From: Candidatus Cloacimonadota bacterium
GTDB lineage: Bacteria > Hydrothermota > E44-bin80
Direction of reading: 5' to 3'
DNA: 12,426 nucleotides
Assembly (NCBI GenBank): GCA_004375785.1
Contig: SOKM01000310.1
Coordinates: 1 to 12,426 of the forward strand
Shown here piece by piece: positions 6,515-12,426 of the stretch (position 1 is its first letter; each line of letters opens with the position of its first letter). A program made the translations under genes and the position numbers. A model generated the notes under the pieces. The model searched no databases, had not been told where the DNA came from, and saw only the letters and a program-made list of their open reading frames with translations.

Positions 6515-7238
6515 GGGAGACCTGCATGTTCATACATGCCTTTCTCCGTGTGGCGATTTCAGCATGTTACCCGCTCTGATAGTTATGAAGGCAAAAGAAA
6601 AGAACCTCGATATAATAGGGATATGTGACCATAATTCAACTGAGAATGTTCAAGCAGTGAAAAAGGCTGGAAAAATGGGAGGAGTCACAGTAATCGGGGG
6701 AATTGAAATAACCTCGCAAGAGGAAGTGCATATATTGGCTTTATTCGATAACGACGCCGATTTGCTCCGTATTCAGAACGTCGTCTATGAGCACTTGCCC
6801 GGAGTAAATGATGAAGATGTTTTTGGAGAACAACTGATTGTTGATGAAAAAGACAGAATACTGGGCATCAATAACAGATTGCTAATTGGAGCAACAACAC
6901 TTTTGCTCGAGCAGATTGTTGAGATTGTTCACCAGTTAGGAGGAATAGCAATTGCCTCCCATATTGACCGTGAGGCTTTTAGTATCATCGGTCAATTAGG
7001 ATTCATCCCTGATGGGTTGAATTTAGACGGCCTGGAAGTATCGCCGCTGAATGCTGTGAAAGAGGTACGGGCAAAGTTACCTCAGGTAAACGATTTTTCA
7101 ATAGTTAGTTTTTCCGATGCTCATTATTTAGAAGATATAGGAAAAAAGTATACTTCTTTTTTTATGGAAAAAGCAAGTGTTAATGAAATAGGCAAAGCTT
7201 TGTTGAATAAAGAGGGAAGAAAAGCGGAGGCCCGGTAG
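6498..7238 (+). CDS. PHP-family metal-dependent phosphoesterase
   Basis: The 246-residue protein has the polymerase-and-histidinol-phosphatase fold. Metal-binding motifs are complete: DLHVHTCLSPCGD (H10, H12, D20), CDHN (D44, H45), GIEIT (E70), H78, ASHIDRE (H155) and SDAH (D207, H209). It should therefore be an active phosphoesterase, possibly on a nucleotide or phosphorylated small molecule; the substrate cannot be read from the sequence. The only in-frame start is the ATG at 6498, which gives a 17-base overlap with the preceding DRTGG gene and so tight coupling. It is part of the regulatory block between the NuoE and NuoF genes. Two extra cysteines (C14, C18) sit beside the first metal motif, an arrangement common in this subgroup. 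Confidence 0.88.
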   Translation: MLEEFKGDLHVHTCLSPCGDFSMLPALIVMKAKEKNLDIIGICDHNSTENVQAVKKAGKMGGVTVIGGIEITSQEEVHILALFDNDADLLRIQNVVYEHLPGVNDEDVFGEQLIVDEKDRILGINNRLLIGATTLLLEQIVEIVHQLGGIAIASHIDREAFSIIGQLGFIPDGLNLDGLEVSPLNAVKEVRAKLPQVNDFSIVSFSDAHYLEDIGKKYTSFFMEKASVNEIGKALLNKEGRKAEAR

Positions 7239-7241
7239 CTT

Positions 7242-7676
7242 TTGGAAGATTTATCATTACATATCCTGGACATAGTGGAAAATTCAATCGCTGTTTCTGC
7301 CAGTAAGGTTGAAGTAACGATTTGCGAAGATATAGAAAAAGACCTGCTTACCCTTGAGATTAAAGATAATGGTCGGGGCATGAGTGAAAAAACCCTTAAG
7401 AAAGCCCTGGATCCGTTCTTCACTACAAAAACTGTCAGAAAAGTGGGTCTGGGACTTCCCCTCCTGGCTCAAGCAGCAAAAGAGAGTGGCGGAGATTTTG
7501 AAATAGACTCAAAGGTCGGTGAAGGGACGAGAGTGAGAGCTACTTTTCAGTATAGTCATCCTGACCGTAAACCTTTAGGTAATATTGCTGAAACGATGAA
7601 GATATTGAAGGTTGCCAATCCTGACATTGAGTTTGTATACAAATATAAAAAAACAGGAAGTGAGCGAGGGTCATAA
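7242..7676 (+). CDS. Stand-alone Bergerat-fold (HATPase_c) ATP-binding protein
   Basis: This 144-residue protein is essentially one GHKL ATPase domain. It shows N-box DIVENSI (E13, N14), DNGRGM (42-47), the F-box DPFFTTK (58-63) and GLGLPLL (69-75). The F-box and glycine-rich lid are histidine-kinase-like, but there is no sensor, dimerisation or phosphoacceptor domain. It cannot be a complete sensor kinase and may be an anti-sigma-type kinase or a regulatory ATP-binding subunit. Similar small ATPases are encoded between NuoE-like and NuoF-like genes in many bifurcating hydrogenase clusters. The start is a TTG at 7242, with GGAGG at 7226-7230 as a distant ribosome-binding site. The stop abuts the NuoF-like ATG. 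Confidence 0.83.
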   Translation: MEDLSLHILDIVENSIAVSASKVEVTICEDIEKDLLTLEIKDNGRGMSEKTLKKALDPFFTTKTVRKVGLGLPLLAQAAKESGGDFEIDSKVGEGTRVRATFQYSHPDRKPLGNIAETMKILKVANPDIEFVYKYKKTGSERGS

Positions 7677-9470
7677 ATGAAAGAATTCAGGACTCATCTT
7701 ATGGTTTGCGGCGGCACCGGGTGTGTCTCCAATAACGCTTTTAAGATAAAGGAAGCCCTGGAGAGGGAGATTAAAAAATTGGATTTAGAAGATGAAGTTC
7801 TGGTTGTAATGACCGGTTGCAACGGCTTCTGTGCACAGGGACCGATTATGGTAGTGCAGCCAGACGGAGTATTCTATCAGATGTTGACCGAAAAGGATAT
7901 TCCTCATTTAGTAGAGGAGCATCTACTCAAAGGTAGACCGGTGAAAAAATTGATGTATACTCCTTCTGAGAAGAAAAAGCCTATTCCTAAGATGAGTGAT
8001 ATTGGTTTTTTCAGCAAACAGAGGCTGATTGCATTGAGAAACAGGGGGCTGGTAGACCCTGAGAAGATCGACGAGTATATTGCCCGTGAAGGGTATAAGG
8101 CATTAGCCAAAGCACTGACTTTGATGTCTCCGGAGGAGATAATAAAAGAGATCAAGGATTCTGGTTTGCGAGGTAGAGGTGGAGCTGGTTTTCCGACCGG
8201 AAGGAAATGGGAACTTGCGAGGAATGCTCCTGGAGAGCAGAAATACATTGTTTGCAATGCTGATGAAGGCGACCCTGGTGCTTTTATGGATAGGAGTGTT
8301 ATTGAAGCTGATCCCCACTCTGTTTTAGAAGGGATGATAATAGGAGCCAGGGCTATTGGTACTTTCCATGGTTTTATATACATAAGGAATGAGTATCCTC
8401 TGGCACTGGAAAGGTTAATCAAGGCAATTGAGCAGGCAAGGGAATACGGTTTGTTGGGAGAAAAAATTTTTGGTAGTGATTTTGATTTTGACATTACTGT
8501 GCATAGAGGTGCAGGAGCATTTGTTTGCGGTGAGGAGACTGCTCTCATGGCATGTATTGAGGGAAGGGTTGGTCGGCCTCGTCCACGTCCTCCTTATCCA
8601 GCAGAGAAAGGTCTCTGGGGTAAGCCGACTAATATAAACAATGTCGAGACCTGGGCGAATATTCCTCTCATTATCCTGAGGGGTAGTAAATGGTTTTCAG
8701 AGATTGGGACCCAGACCAGCAAGGGGACAAAGGTATTCTCTCTGGTAGGGAAGATAAACAATACGGGGTTGTTAGAGGTTCCCATGGGCATAACGCTTCG
8801 TGAGATTATCTATGACATTGGGGGTGGAATTCCTGGTGGAAAGAGATTCAAGGCAGTGCAAACCGGGGGACCATCCGGGGGTTGTATTCCTGCCGAATTA
8901 ATAGATTTACATGTAGATTATGAAGAATTGACCAAAGTTGGCTCAATGATGGGTTCAGGTGGGATGGTAGTGATGGATGAGACCACCTGCATGGTTGATG
9001 TGGCAAAATATTTTATTACTTTTTGCATGGATGAATCCTGTGGTCAATGTACTCCCTGCAGGGAAGGGATTGAGAGGATGTTAGATATTCTGACTGAAAT
9101 ATGTGAGGGTAAGGGCAAGGAAGGTGATATTGAACTCCTTGAGGAGCTTGCATATGCCATCGTAGATGGTTCCTTATGTGGGCTTGGTGGGACAGCTTCA
9201 AATCCTGTATTGACCACTATCAGATATTTCAGGGATGAATATGAAGCCCATATCAAAGAAAAGAGATGTCCAGCTCATGTCTGTAAGGCTTTAATTCAGT
9301 ATTTTATAGATGAGGAAAAATGCAATGGGTGTGGACTTTGTTTAAAACAATGCCCTGTGGATGCAGTCATTGGGGAACTTAAAGAACCTCACAGTATAGA
9401 CCAGGCCAAGTGTAGTAAGTGCGGAATATGTTACGAATCGTGCAAGTTTGAGGCAGTAAGGGTGGAGTAA
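7677..9470 (+). CDS. nuoF: NuoF/HydB-type NADH:FMN iron-sulfur subunit
   Basis: The 597-residue product follows the HydB plan. Residues 1-90 are an N-terminal thioredoxin-like [2Fe-2S] domain (C11, C16, C48, C52). The FMN and NADH core has GLRGRGGAGFPTG (163-175), CNADEGDPGAF (193-203) and GAFVCGEETAL (280-290). An SLBB region with QTGGPSGG (395-402) follows. The N3-type [4Fe-4S] site is ESCGQCTPC...SLCG (C455, C458, C461, C501), and the C-terminus is a two-cluster ferredoxin (C549, C552, C555, C559 and C579, C582, C585, C589). A CPAHVC pair (C531, C536) sits before the ferredoxin, as in HydB proteins. All ligands are intact, so it should exchange electrons with NAD(H). Its partner NuoE domain lies in the HdrA fusion at 3194 and its partner NuoG module in the fusion at 9526. 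Confidence 0.94.
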   Translation: MKEFRTHLMVCGGTGCVSNNAFKIKEALEREIKKLDLEDEVLVVMTGCNGFCAQGPIMVVQPDGVFYQMLTEKDIPHLVEEHLLKGRPVKKLMYTPSEKKKPIPKMSDIGFFSKQRLIALRNRGLVDPEKIDEYIAREGYKALAKALTLMSPEEIIKEIKDSGLRGRGGAGFPTGRKWELARNAPGEQKYIVCNADEGDPGAFMDRSVIEADPHSVLEGMIIGARAIGTFHGFIYIRNEYPLALERLIKAIEQAREYGLLGEKIFGSDFDFDITVHRGAGAFVCGEETALMACIEGRVGRPRPRPPYPAEKGLWGKPTNINNVETWANIPLIILRGSKWFSEIGTQTSKGTKVFSLVGKINNTGLLEVPMGITLREIIYDIGGGIPGGKRFKAVQTGGPSGGCIPAELIDLHVDYEELTKVGSMMGSGGMVVMDETTCMVDVAKYFITFCMDESCGQCTPCREGIERMLDILTEICEGKGKEGDIELLEELAYAIVDGSLCGLGGTASNPVLTTIRYFRDEYEAHIKEKRCPAHVCKALIQYFIDEEKCNGCGLCLKQCPVDAVIGELKEPHSIDQAKCSKCGICYESCKFEAVRVE

Positions 9471-9508
9471 ACCCTGTTAGAATTTCACATGGGGCACTCT
9501 AACGGGGT
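9471..9508. repeat. 11-bp inverted repeat (hairpin) between nuoF and the NuoG-HdrA gene
   Basis: ACCCTGTTAGA (9471-9481) pairs with TCTAACGGGGT (9498-9508) over 11 positions with one G-T pair; the loop is 16 bases. It starts directly after the nuoF stop and ends just upstream of the AGAGGTGA ribosome-binding site for the next ATG at 9526. No U-tract follows on either strand, so it is not an intrinsic terminator. It may be an mRNA processing or stability element, or a dispersed palindrome. Confidence 0.7.
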
Positions 9509-9525
9509 AAAAAAGAGGTGAGATT

Positions 9526-11292
9526 ATGGTAAATTTGAAAATAGACGGACAGAAAATTGAGGTTGAAGAAGGAACGACTATATTAAAGGCGGCGAGTGAA
9601 CTTAGCATAGAGATACCTACACTTTGCTATCATCCTGCATTGGAGCCCTATCAGGCGTGCCGGGTCTGTGTGGTAGAGATGGTTCAGAATGGAAGGTCTA
9701 AGTTGGTAGCATCATGTGGTCGTGTAGTAGAAGAGGGTATGGTAGTGAAGACCGATTCAGAGAGGGCAAAGAGAGCTCGCAGGCTCTTTGTAGAGTTATT
9801 ATTAGCCCGTGCACCTGCATCTGAACTGCTTCAGGATTTAGCCAGGAAGGTGGGCATCGAAGTTTCAAGATTCAAGACCAAGAAAGAGGATGAGAAATGC
9901 ATTTTATGTGGTTTATGCGTACGTGTGTGCAATGATGTGATGAAGATAGGTGCAATTGGTTTTGCTAACCGAGGAGCAAAGATAGAGGTTACACCTCCTT
10001 TTAAGGAGTTTTCAAAGGTTTGTACAACCTGCGGAGCATGTGCTTTTGTATGTCCAACCGGGGCTATTAAGCTTGAGGAGATTACAGAGAACAAGGTAAC
10101 CCCCCTCCTTTCTGAATTCGATGAAGGTTTGGAAAAGAGGCCCTGTATTTATATTCCTTTTCCTCAAGCAGTGCCCAATAAACCTGTGATAGACAGAGAA
10201 AACTGTATGTATTTCAAGACAGGAAACTGCAAAATATGTGAGACTGTATGCCAGCCTAAAGCAATTTTATATGACCAGGAAGACACAATTATTGAGGAAG
10301 ATATTGGGGCGATTGTTGTTGCAACGGGTTACGACCTGATGGACATTTCGCAGATAGGAGAGTATGGTGGTGGAAGATTCAAAGATGTTATTGATGCACT
10401 AACCTTTGAACGATACCTTGCCCCAGCAGGGCCAACATCAGGGAAGGTTATAAGACCATCCGACGGCAAAGTCCCCAGGGAAGTTGCTTTTGTTTCCTGC
10501 GCTGGTTCAAGGGACCCGGAGCACGGGGTTGCCTATTGTTCAAGATTATGCTGTATGTATCTTATAAAACAGGCAATGCTTTATAAGCATGCTGTGCACG
10601 ATGGTCAGGCATACATATTTTACATTGATATACGTTCGAATGGTAAAGGATACGAGGAATTTGTTCAGAGGGCAAAAGAGGAAGATAATGTGATTTATAT
10701 AAGAGGGAAGGTTTCAAAAATAGCTGAGGATAATGGAAAATTAAGGCTCTGGGGTGTTGATACACTAACAGGAGAACAGATAGAACTCAATGCTGATATG
10801 GTTGTTACAGCAAACGCAATGCTTCCATCAACTGGCGTTAAAGAACTTGCTAGTAAACTCCGTATCCCAACCGATAGTCACGGCTGGCTTCAGGAAGCAC
10901 ATCTAAAACTACGACCTATGGAGACCCTTACAAACGGAATATTCATCGCTGGTGCTGCTCAATCACCAAAGGATATTACAGATTCTGTTGCACAGGCATC
11001 GGGTGCAGCAGCAAAGGTGCTTGCACTCTTCAGCCAGGATTATATTCTCGGAAATCCAGTTATAGCATATGTGGATGAAGAGATATGTGCTGGCTGCGGA
11101 ACCTGTGAAACGATATGTGAATACACTGCAGTAGAGGTCGACCCGCTCAGAAATGTTGCAGTTGTGAATGAAGCATTATGCGAAGGATGTGGTGCCTGTG
11201 CCGGTGCCTGTCCCAGCGGTGCTATGCAGCATAAGAACTTTACAAAGAAACAACTCTTTGATATGGTAGAAATCGCAACGGAGAAATATTAA
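9526..11292 (+). CDS. NuoG/HydA-type N-terminal module fused to HdrA C-terminal half
   Basis: This 588-residue fusion has two parts. Residues 1-195 match the N-terminus of NuoG/HydA: a [2Fe-2S] domain (C34, C45, C48, C64), then two [4Fe-4S] motifs (C125, C128, C131, C135 and C166, C169, C172, C176). The usual HxxxCxxC cluster between them is absent, replaced by a cysteine-free helix (about 86-118). No H-cluster motifs follow. From about 197 the chain is the C-terminal half of HdrA: EFDEGL, IYIPFPQAVPNK, cluster C227/C235/C238/C242, VVATGYD (265-271), FVSCAGSRD, YCSRLCCMY, YIFYIDIR, FAD-contacting GIFIAGAAQSPKDITDSVAQ (471-490), and a two-cluster ferredoxin (C521-C531, C552-C562). It begins exactly where the HdrA fragment at 3194 stops. 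AGAGGTGA at 9514-9521 supports the start. Confidence 0.92.
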   Translation: MVNLKIDGQKIEVEEGTTILKAASELSIEIPTLCYHPALEPYQACRVCVVEMVQNGRSKLVASCGRVVEEGMVVKTDSERAKRARRLFVELLLARAPASELLQDLARKVGIEVSRFKTKKEDEKCILCGLCVRVCNDVMKIGAIGFANRGAKIEVTPPFKEFSKVCTTCGACAFVCPTGAIKLEEITENKVTPLLSEFDEGLEKRPCIYIPFPQAVPNKPVIDRENCMYFKTGNCKICETVCQPKAILYDQEDTIIEEDIGAIVVATGYDLMDISQIGEYGGGRFKDVIDALTFERYLAPAGPTSGKVIRPSDGKVPREVAFVSCAGSRDPEHGVAYCSRLCCMYLIKQAMLYKHAVHDGQAYIFYIDIRSNGKGYEEFVQRAKEEDNVIYIRGKVSKIAEDNGKLRLWGVDTLTGEQIELNADMVVTANAMLPSTGVKELASKLRIPTDSHGWLQEAHLKLRPMETLTNGIFIAGAAQSPKDITDSVAQASGAAAKVLALFSQDYILGNPVIAYVDEEICAGCGTCETICEYTAVEVDPLRNVAVVNEALCEGCGACAGACPSGAMQHKNFTKKQLFDMVEIATEKY

Positions 11293-11318
11293 CCAGGACA
11301 GAAAAAAATGACCTCAGA

Positions 11319-11520
11319 ATGGAAATCTACAAATCTCAATTTACAAATCACAAACAATACCAAAAGCAAATGAAAATTCCTAAATCCCAATATACAAATC
11401 ACAAACAATATCTCAATATACAAATTACAAACAACTCCAAAAGGCGAAAACCCTTTAGATTATTGGGGTTTTGGAATTGTATATTGTCTGGAATTTGTTT
11501 ATTGGAAATTGTGTATTGGA
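11319..11520. repeat. A/C-rich repeat array with T/G-rich mirror arm (dispersed-repeat debris)
   Basis: The 262-base gap holds an 18-base exact repeat, TACAAATCACAAACAATA, at 11342-11359 and 11393-11410, and a close third copy (TACAAATTACAAACAA, 11419-11434). The right half is the complement-like T/G-rich arm. CAATATACAA (11414-11423) pairs perfectly with TTGTATATTG (11477-11486), and nested inside it AAAACCC (11447-11453) pairs with GGGTTTT (11466-11472). The whole is a long imperfect palindrome resembling intergenic repeats of uncultured anaerobes. An open frame across it is low-complexity and not credible as a gene. Confidence 0.7.
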
Positions 11521-11554
11521 GTCTATTCATCAGTTAATATATTAGGAGGTTTTG

Positions 11555-12247
11555 ATGGAACCTGAAGAAAAATTAATACCTGTCTATATTATTGGAGAAA
11601 AAGTGCTTGTCCCGGAAGGTTCGACAATAATCGATGCACTGGAATATGCGGGTTTTCAGTTGAAAAGGGGGATAGGATGTAGGGAGGGGTTCTGCGGTGC
11701 CTGTGCAACGGTTTACAGATTGCCGGGTGATTTTAAGCTTCTGGGAGGGCTTGCCTGCCAGACCGTTGTTGAACCCGGAATGTATCTTGCACAGATTCCC
11801 TTTACACCTGCACAGAAAGCCCTTTATAATATTGATGAATTAAATCCGGACATTTCCACATTTCTTAAACTCTATCCCGAGGTTTTTCGGTGTGTATCGT
11901 GTAATACCTGCACGAAGATATGCCCGCAGGAAATAGAAGTGATGGATTATGTTAATGCCATAATCAGGGGAGATATTGCAGAGGCTGCAAATGGTTCTTT
12001 TGAATGTATAATGTGTGGACTCTGCACAATGAGATGTCCGGCTGAGATGGCACAGTATAACGCTGGTCTTCTTGCGAGAAGATTGTTTGGAAGGTATCTC
12101 ACAACGAGGTCAGACCATCTTTTTGCCCGCTTAAAGGAGATGGAAGAGGGGAAGTTTGATGAGGAGATGAAAAAATTAATGGAGATGTCAGAAGAGGAAT
12201 TGAAAAAGAAATACACGGAGAGAAAACTTGATTTTAAAATCACATAA
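11555..12247 (+). CDS. SdhB/FrdB-like iron-sulfur protein with HdrC-type clusters
   Basis: The 230-residue product has an N-terminal plant-type [2Fe-2S] domain (GCREGFCGAC: C42, C47, C50, plus C68) and a C-terminal two-cluster region (C113, C116, C119, C123 and C151, C154, C157, C161). The order matches succinate dehydrogenase/fumarate reductase iron-sulfur subunits, but both C-terminal motifs are full CxxCxxCxxxCP, as in HdrC, with no sign of the SdhB [3Fe-4S] site. The last 40 residues are a charged helix (EEMKKLMEMSEEELKKKY). The ATG at 11555 is preferred: AGGAGG (11544-11549) lies five bases upstream. An in-frame TTG three bases earlier is less well placed. It probably wires the Hdr-Nuo complex to the product of the next gene. 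The electron partner is inferred. Confidence 0.87.
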   Translation: MEPEEKLIPVYIIGEKVLVPEGSTIIDALEYAGFQLKRGIGCREGFCGACATVYRLPGDFKLLGGLACQTVVEPGMYLAQIPFTPAQKALYNIDELNPDISTFLKLYPEVFRCVSCNTCTKICPQEIEVMDYVNAIIRGDIAEAANGSFECIMCGLCTMRCPAEMAQYNAGLLARRLFGRYLTTRSDHLFARLKEMEEGKFDEEMKKLMEMSEEELKKKYTERKLDFKIT

Positions 12248-12264
12248 ACCAAAACAATATATAA

Positions 12265-12372
12265 GCCACAGAATGACACAGAAGTTCACTGAATATCAGG
12301 AATTCATAAATTTCTCTTCCAATCCCTGTTTTTTAAGATTTAATTTTTTCTGTGAATATCTGTGTGCTAATG
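12265..12372. repeat. Degenerate palindromic intergenic repeat
   Basis: A left arm rich in CACAGAA/ACACAGAA (12265-12294) and a right arm rich in TCTGTGAA/TCTGTGT (12349-12365) are imperfectly complementary. For example, ACACAGAAGTTCACTGAA pairs with TTCTGTGAATATCTGTGT at 14 of 18 positions. It resembles decayed MITE-like or REP-like sequence with a pyrimidine-rich middle. The frame running through it is not supported as a gene. Confidence 0.45.
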
Positions 12373-12385
12373 TTTTTGAAAACCC

Positions 12386-12392
12386 AAGGAGG
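12386..12392 (+). promoter_or_regulatory. Strong ribosome-binding site of the truncated last gene
   Basis: AAGGAGG lies seven bases upstream of the ATG at 12400. It is the best Shine-Dalgarno match in the cluster and is the main reason to believe a gene starts at the window edge. Confidence 0.7.
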
Positions 12393-12399
12393 GAAGAGA

Positions 12400-12426
12400 A
12401 TGTATCCTGAATATATGATGGAATCG
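12400..12426 (+). CDS. Start of a truncated gene, possibly a flavoprotein partner of the SdhB-like subunit
   Basis: Only nine codons are present, reading MYPEYMMES, and the gene runs off the right edge. The start is supported by AAGGAGG seven bases upstream and by the same-strand position after the SdhB-like gene. An SdhB-like iron-sulfur subunit is normally paired with an FAD subunit, so a fumarate-reductase-type flavoprotein is a reasonable guess from context; nine residues cannot prove it. Confidence 0.55.

Noticed and set aside
7904..8548. Minus-strand open frame of 214 codons inside the NuoF-like gene
   Set aside because: It lies fully opposite a highly conserved NuoF region and its translation has no recognisable motif.
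9471..9525. Intrinsic terminator after nuoF
   Set aside because: The hairpin is followed by A-rich sequence and a ribosome-binding site, with no U-tract in the correct direction on either strand.
3194..11292. The divided HdrA as a sequencing error, frameshift or pseudogene
   Set aside because: The two halves are 6 kb apart, each is fused in frame to an intact and complementary redox domain, all cluster ligands are kept, and eight intact genes would have to be ignored. This is architecture, not a simple frameshift.
9526..11292. [FeFe]-hydrogenase HydA
   Set aside because: The N-terminal iron-sulfur module is HydA/NuoG-like, but no H-cluster cysteine motifs are present; the rest of the protein is clearly the HdrA C-terminal half.
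11319..11520. CRISPR array
   Set aside because: The repeat copies are unevenly spaced (51 and 26 bases), A/C-rich and degenerate, with a mirrored arm. There are no regular spacers and no cas genes.
11319..11537. Possible 72-residue protein between the NuoG-HdrA fusion and the SdhB-like gene
   Set aside because: The peptide is the direct product of the A/C-rich repeat units (recurring TNHKQY) with no ribosome-binding site; it is repeat-derived.
12228..12410. Possible 60-residue protein at the right edge
   Set aside because: It overlaps the end of the SdhB-like gene and the start of the next well-signalled gene, and runs through palindromic repeat sequence.

Overview
The window looks like chromosome from a strictly anaerobic, Gram-negative-type bacterium. 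It encodes lipoproteins with lipoboxes and a dense set of oxygen-sensitive iron-sulfur flavoprotein subunits, has good sigma70-type promoters and modest GC, and its gaps hold dispersed-repeat debris of the kind often seen in uncultured anaerobe genomes. I cannot assign a phylum from the sequence alone.

Layout. Minus strand, 80-1456: two tandem paralogous lipoproteins of unknown function, transcribed leftward from a promoter at 1511-1539. Plus strand, 1724 to the right edge: one long, probably co-transcribed cluster behind a perfect-consensus promoter at 1664-1694. Its order is hdrC; hdrB; an HdrA N-terminal half fused to a complete NuoE domain; a small thioredoxin-fold [2Fe-2S] ferredoxin; five regulatory-type genes (DRTGG, CBS-CBS-ATPase, DRTGG, PHP, stand-alone Bergerat ATPase); a HydB/NuoF-type NADH:FMN subunit; a NuoG/HydA-type N-terminal module fused to the HdrA C-terminal half; an SdhB/HdrC-like iron-sulfur protein; and the first nine codons of a further gene. 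The gaps at 2135-2306, 9471-9525, 11293-11554 and 12248-12399 hold palindromic or repeat-like sequence instead of genes. No gene-free stretch exceeds 300 bases.

Central observation. A single HdrA is divided between two genes about 6 kb apart. The N-terminal half (3194 to about 3985) stops just after the CxxCxxCxxxC ferredoxin motif that follows the FAD Rossmann region. The C-terminal half (from about 10114) resumes at the FDEGL...IYIPFPQAVPNK segment that normally follows directly. Everything between is a NuoE-ferredoxin-regulators-NuoF-NuoG(N) block like the one that usually carries a bifurcating [FeFe]-hydrogenase, but no H-cluster domain is present. In effect a NADH-dehydrogenase/hydrogenase-type cassette sits nested, in frame at both ends, inside hdrA. 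The likely product is a cytoplasmic NADH-linked, flavin-based electron-bifurcating (or confurcating) HdrABC-NuoEFG complex. Its HdrA flavin site would have to be built from two polypeptides. Electrons would pass between NADH (NuoF), the HdrA FAD, HdrB's two CCG cluster sites and possibly a downstream SdhB-like subunit with its partner. The physiological substrate is unknown.
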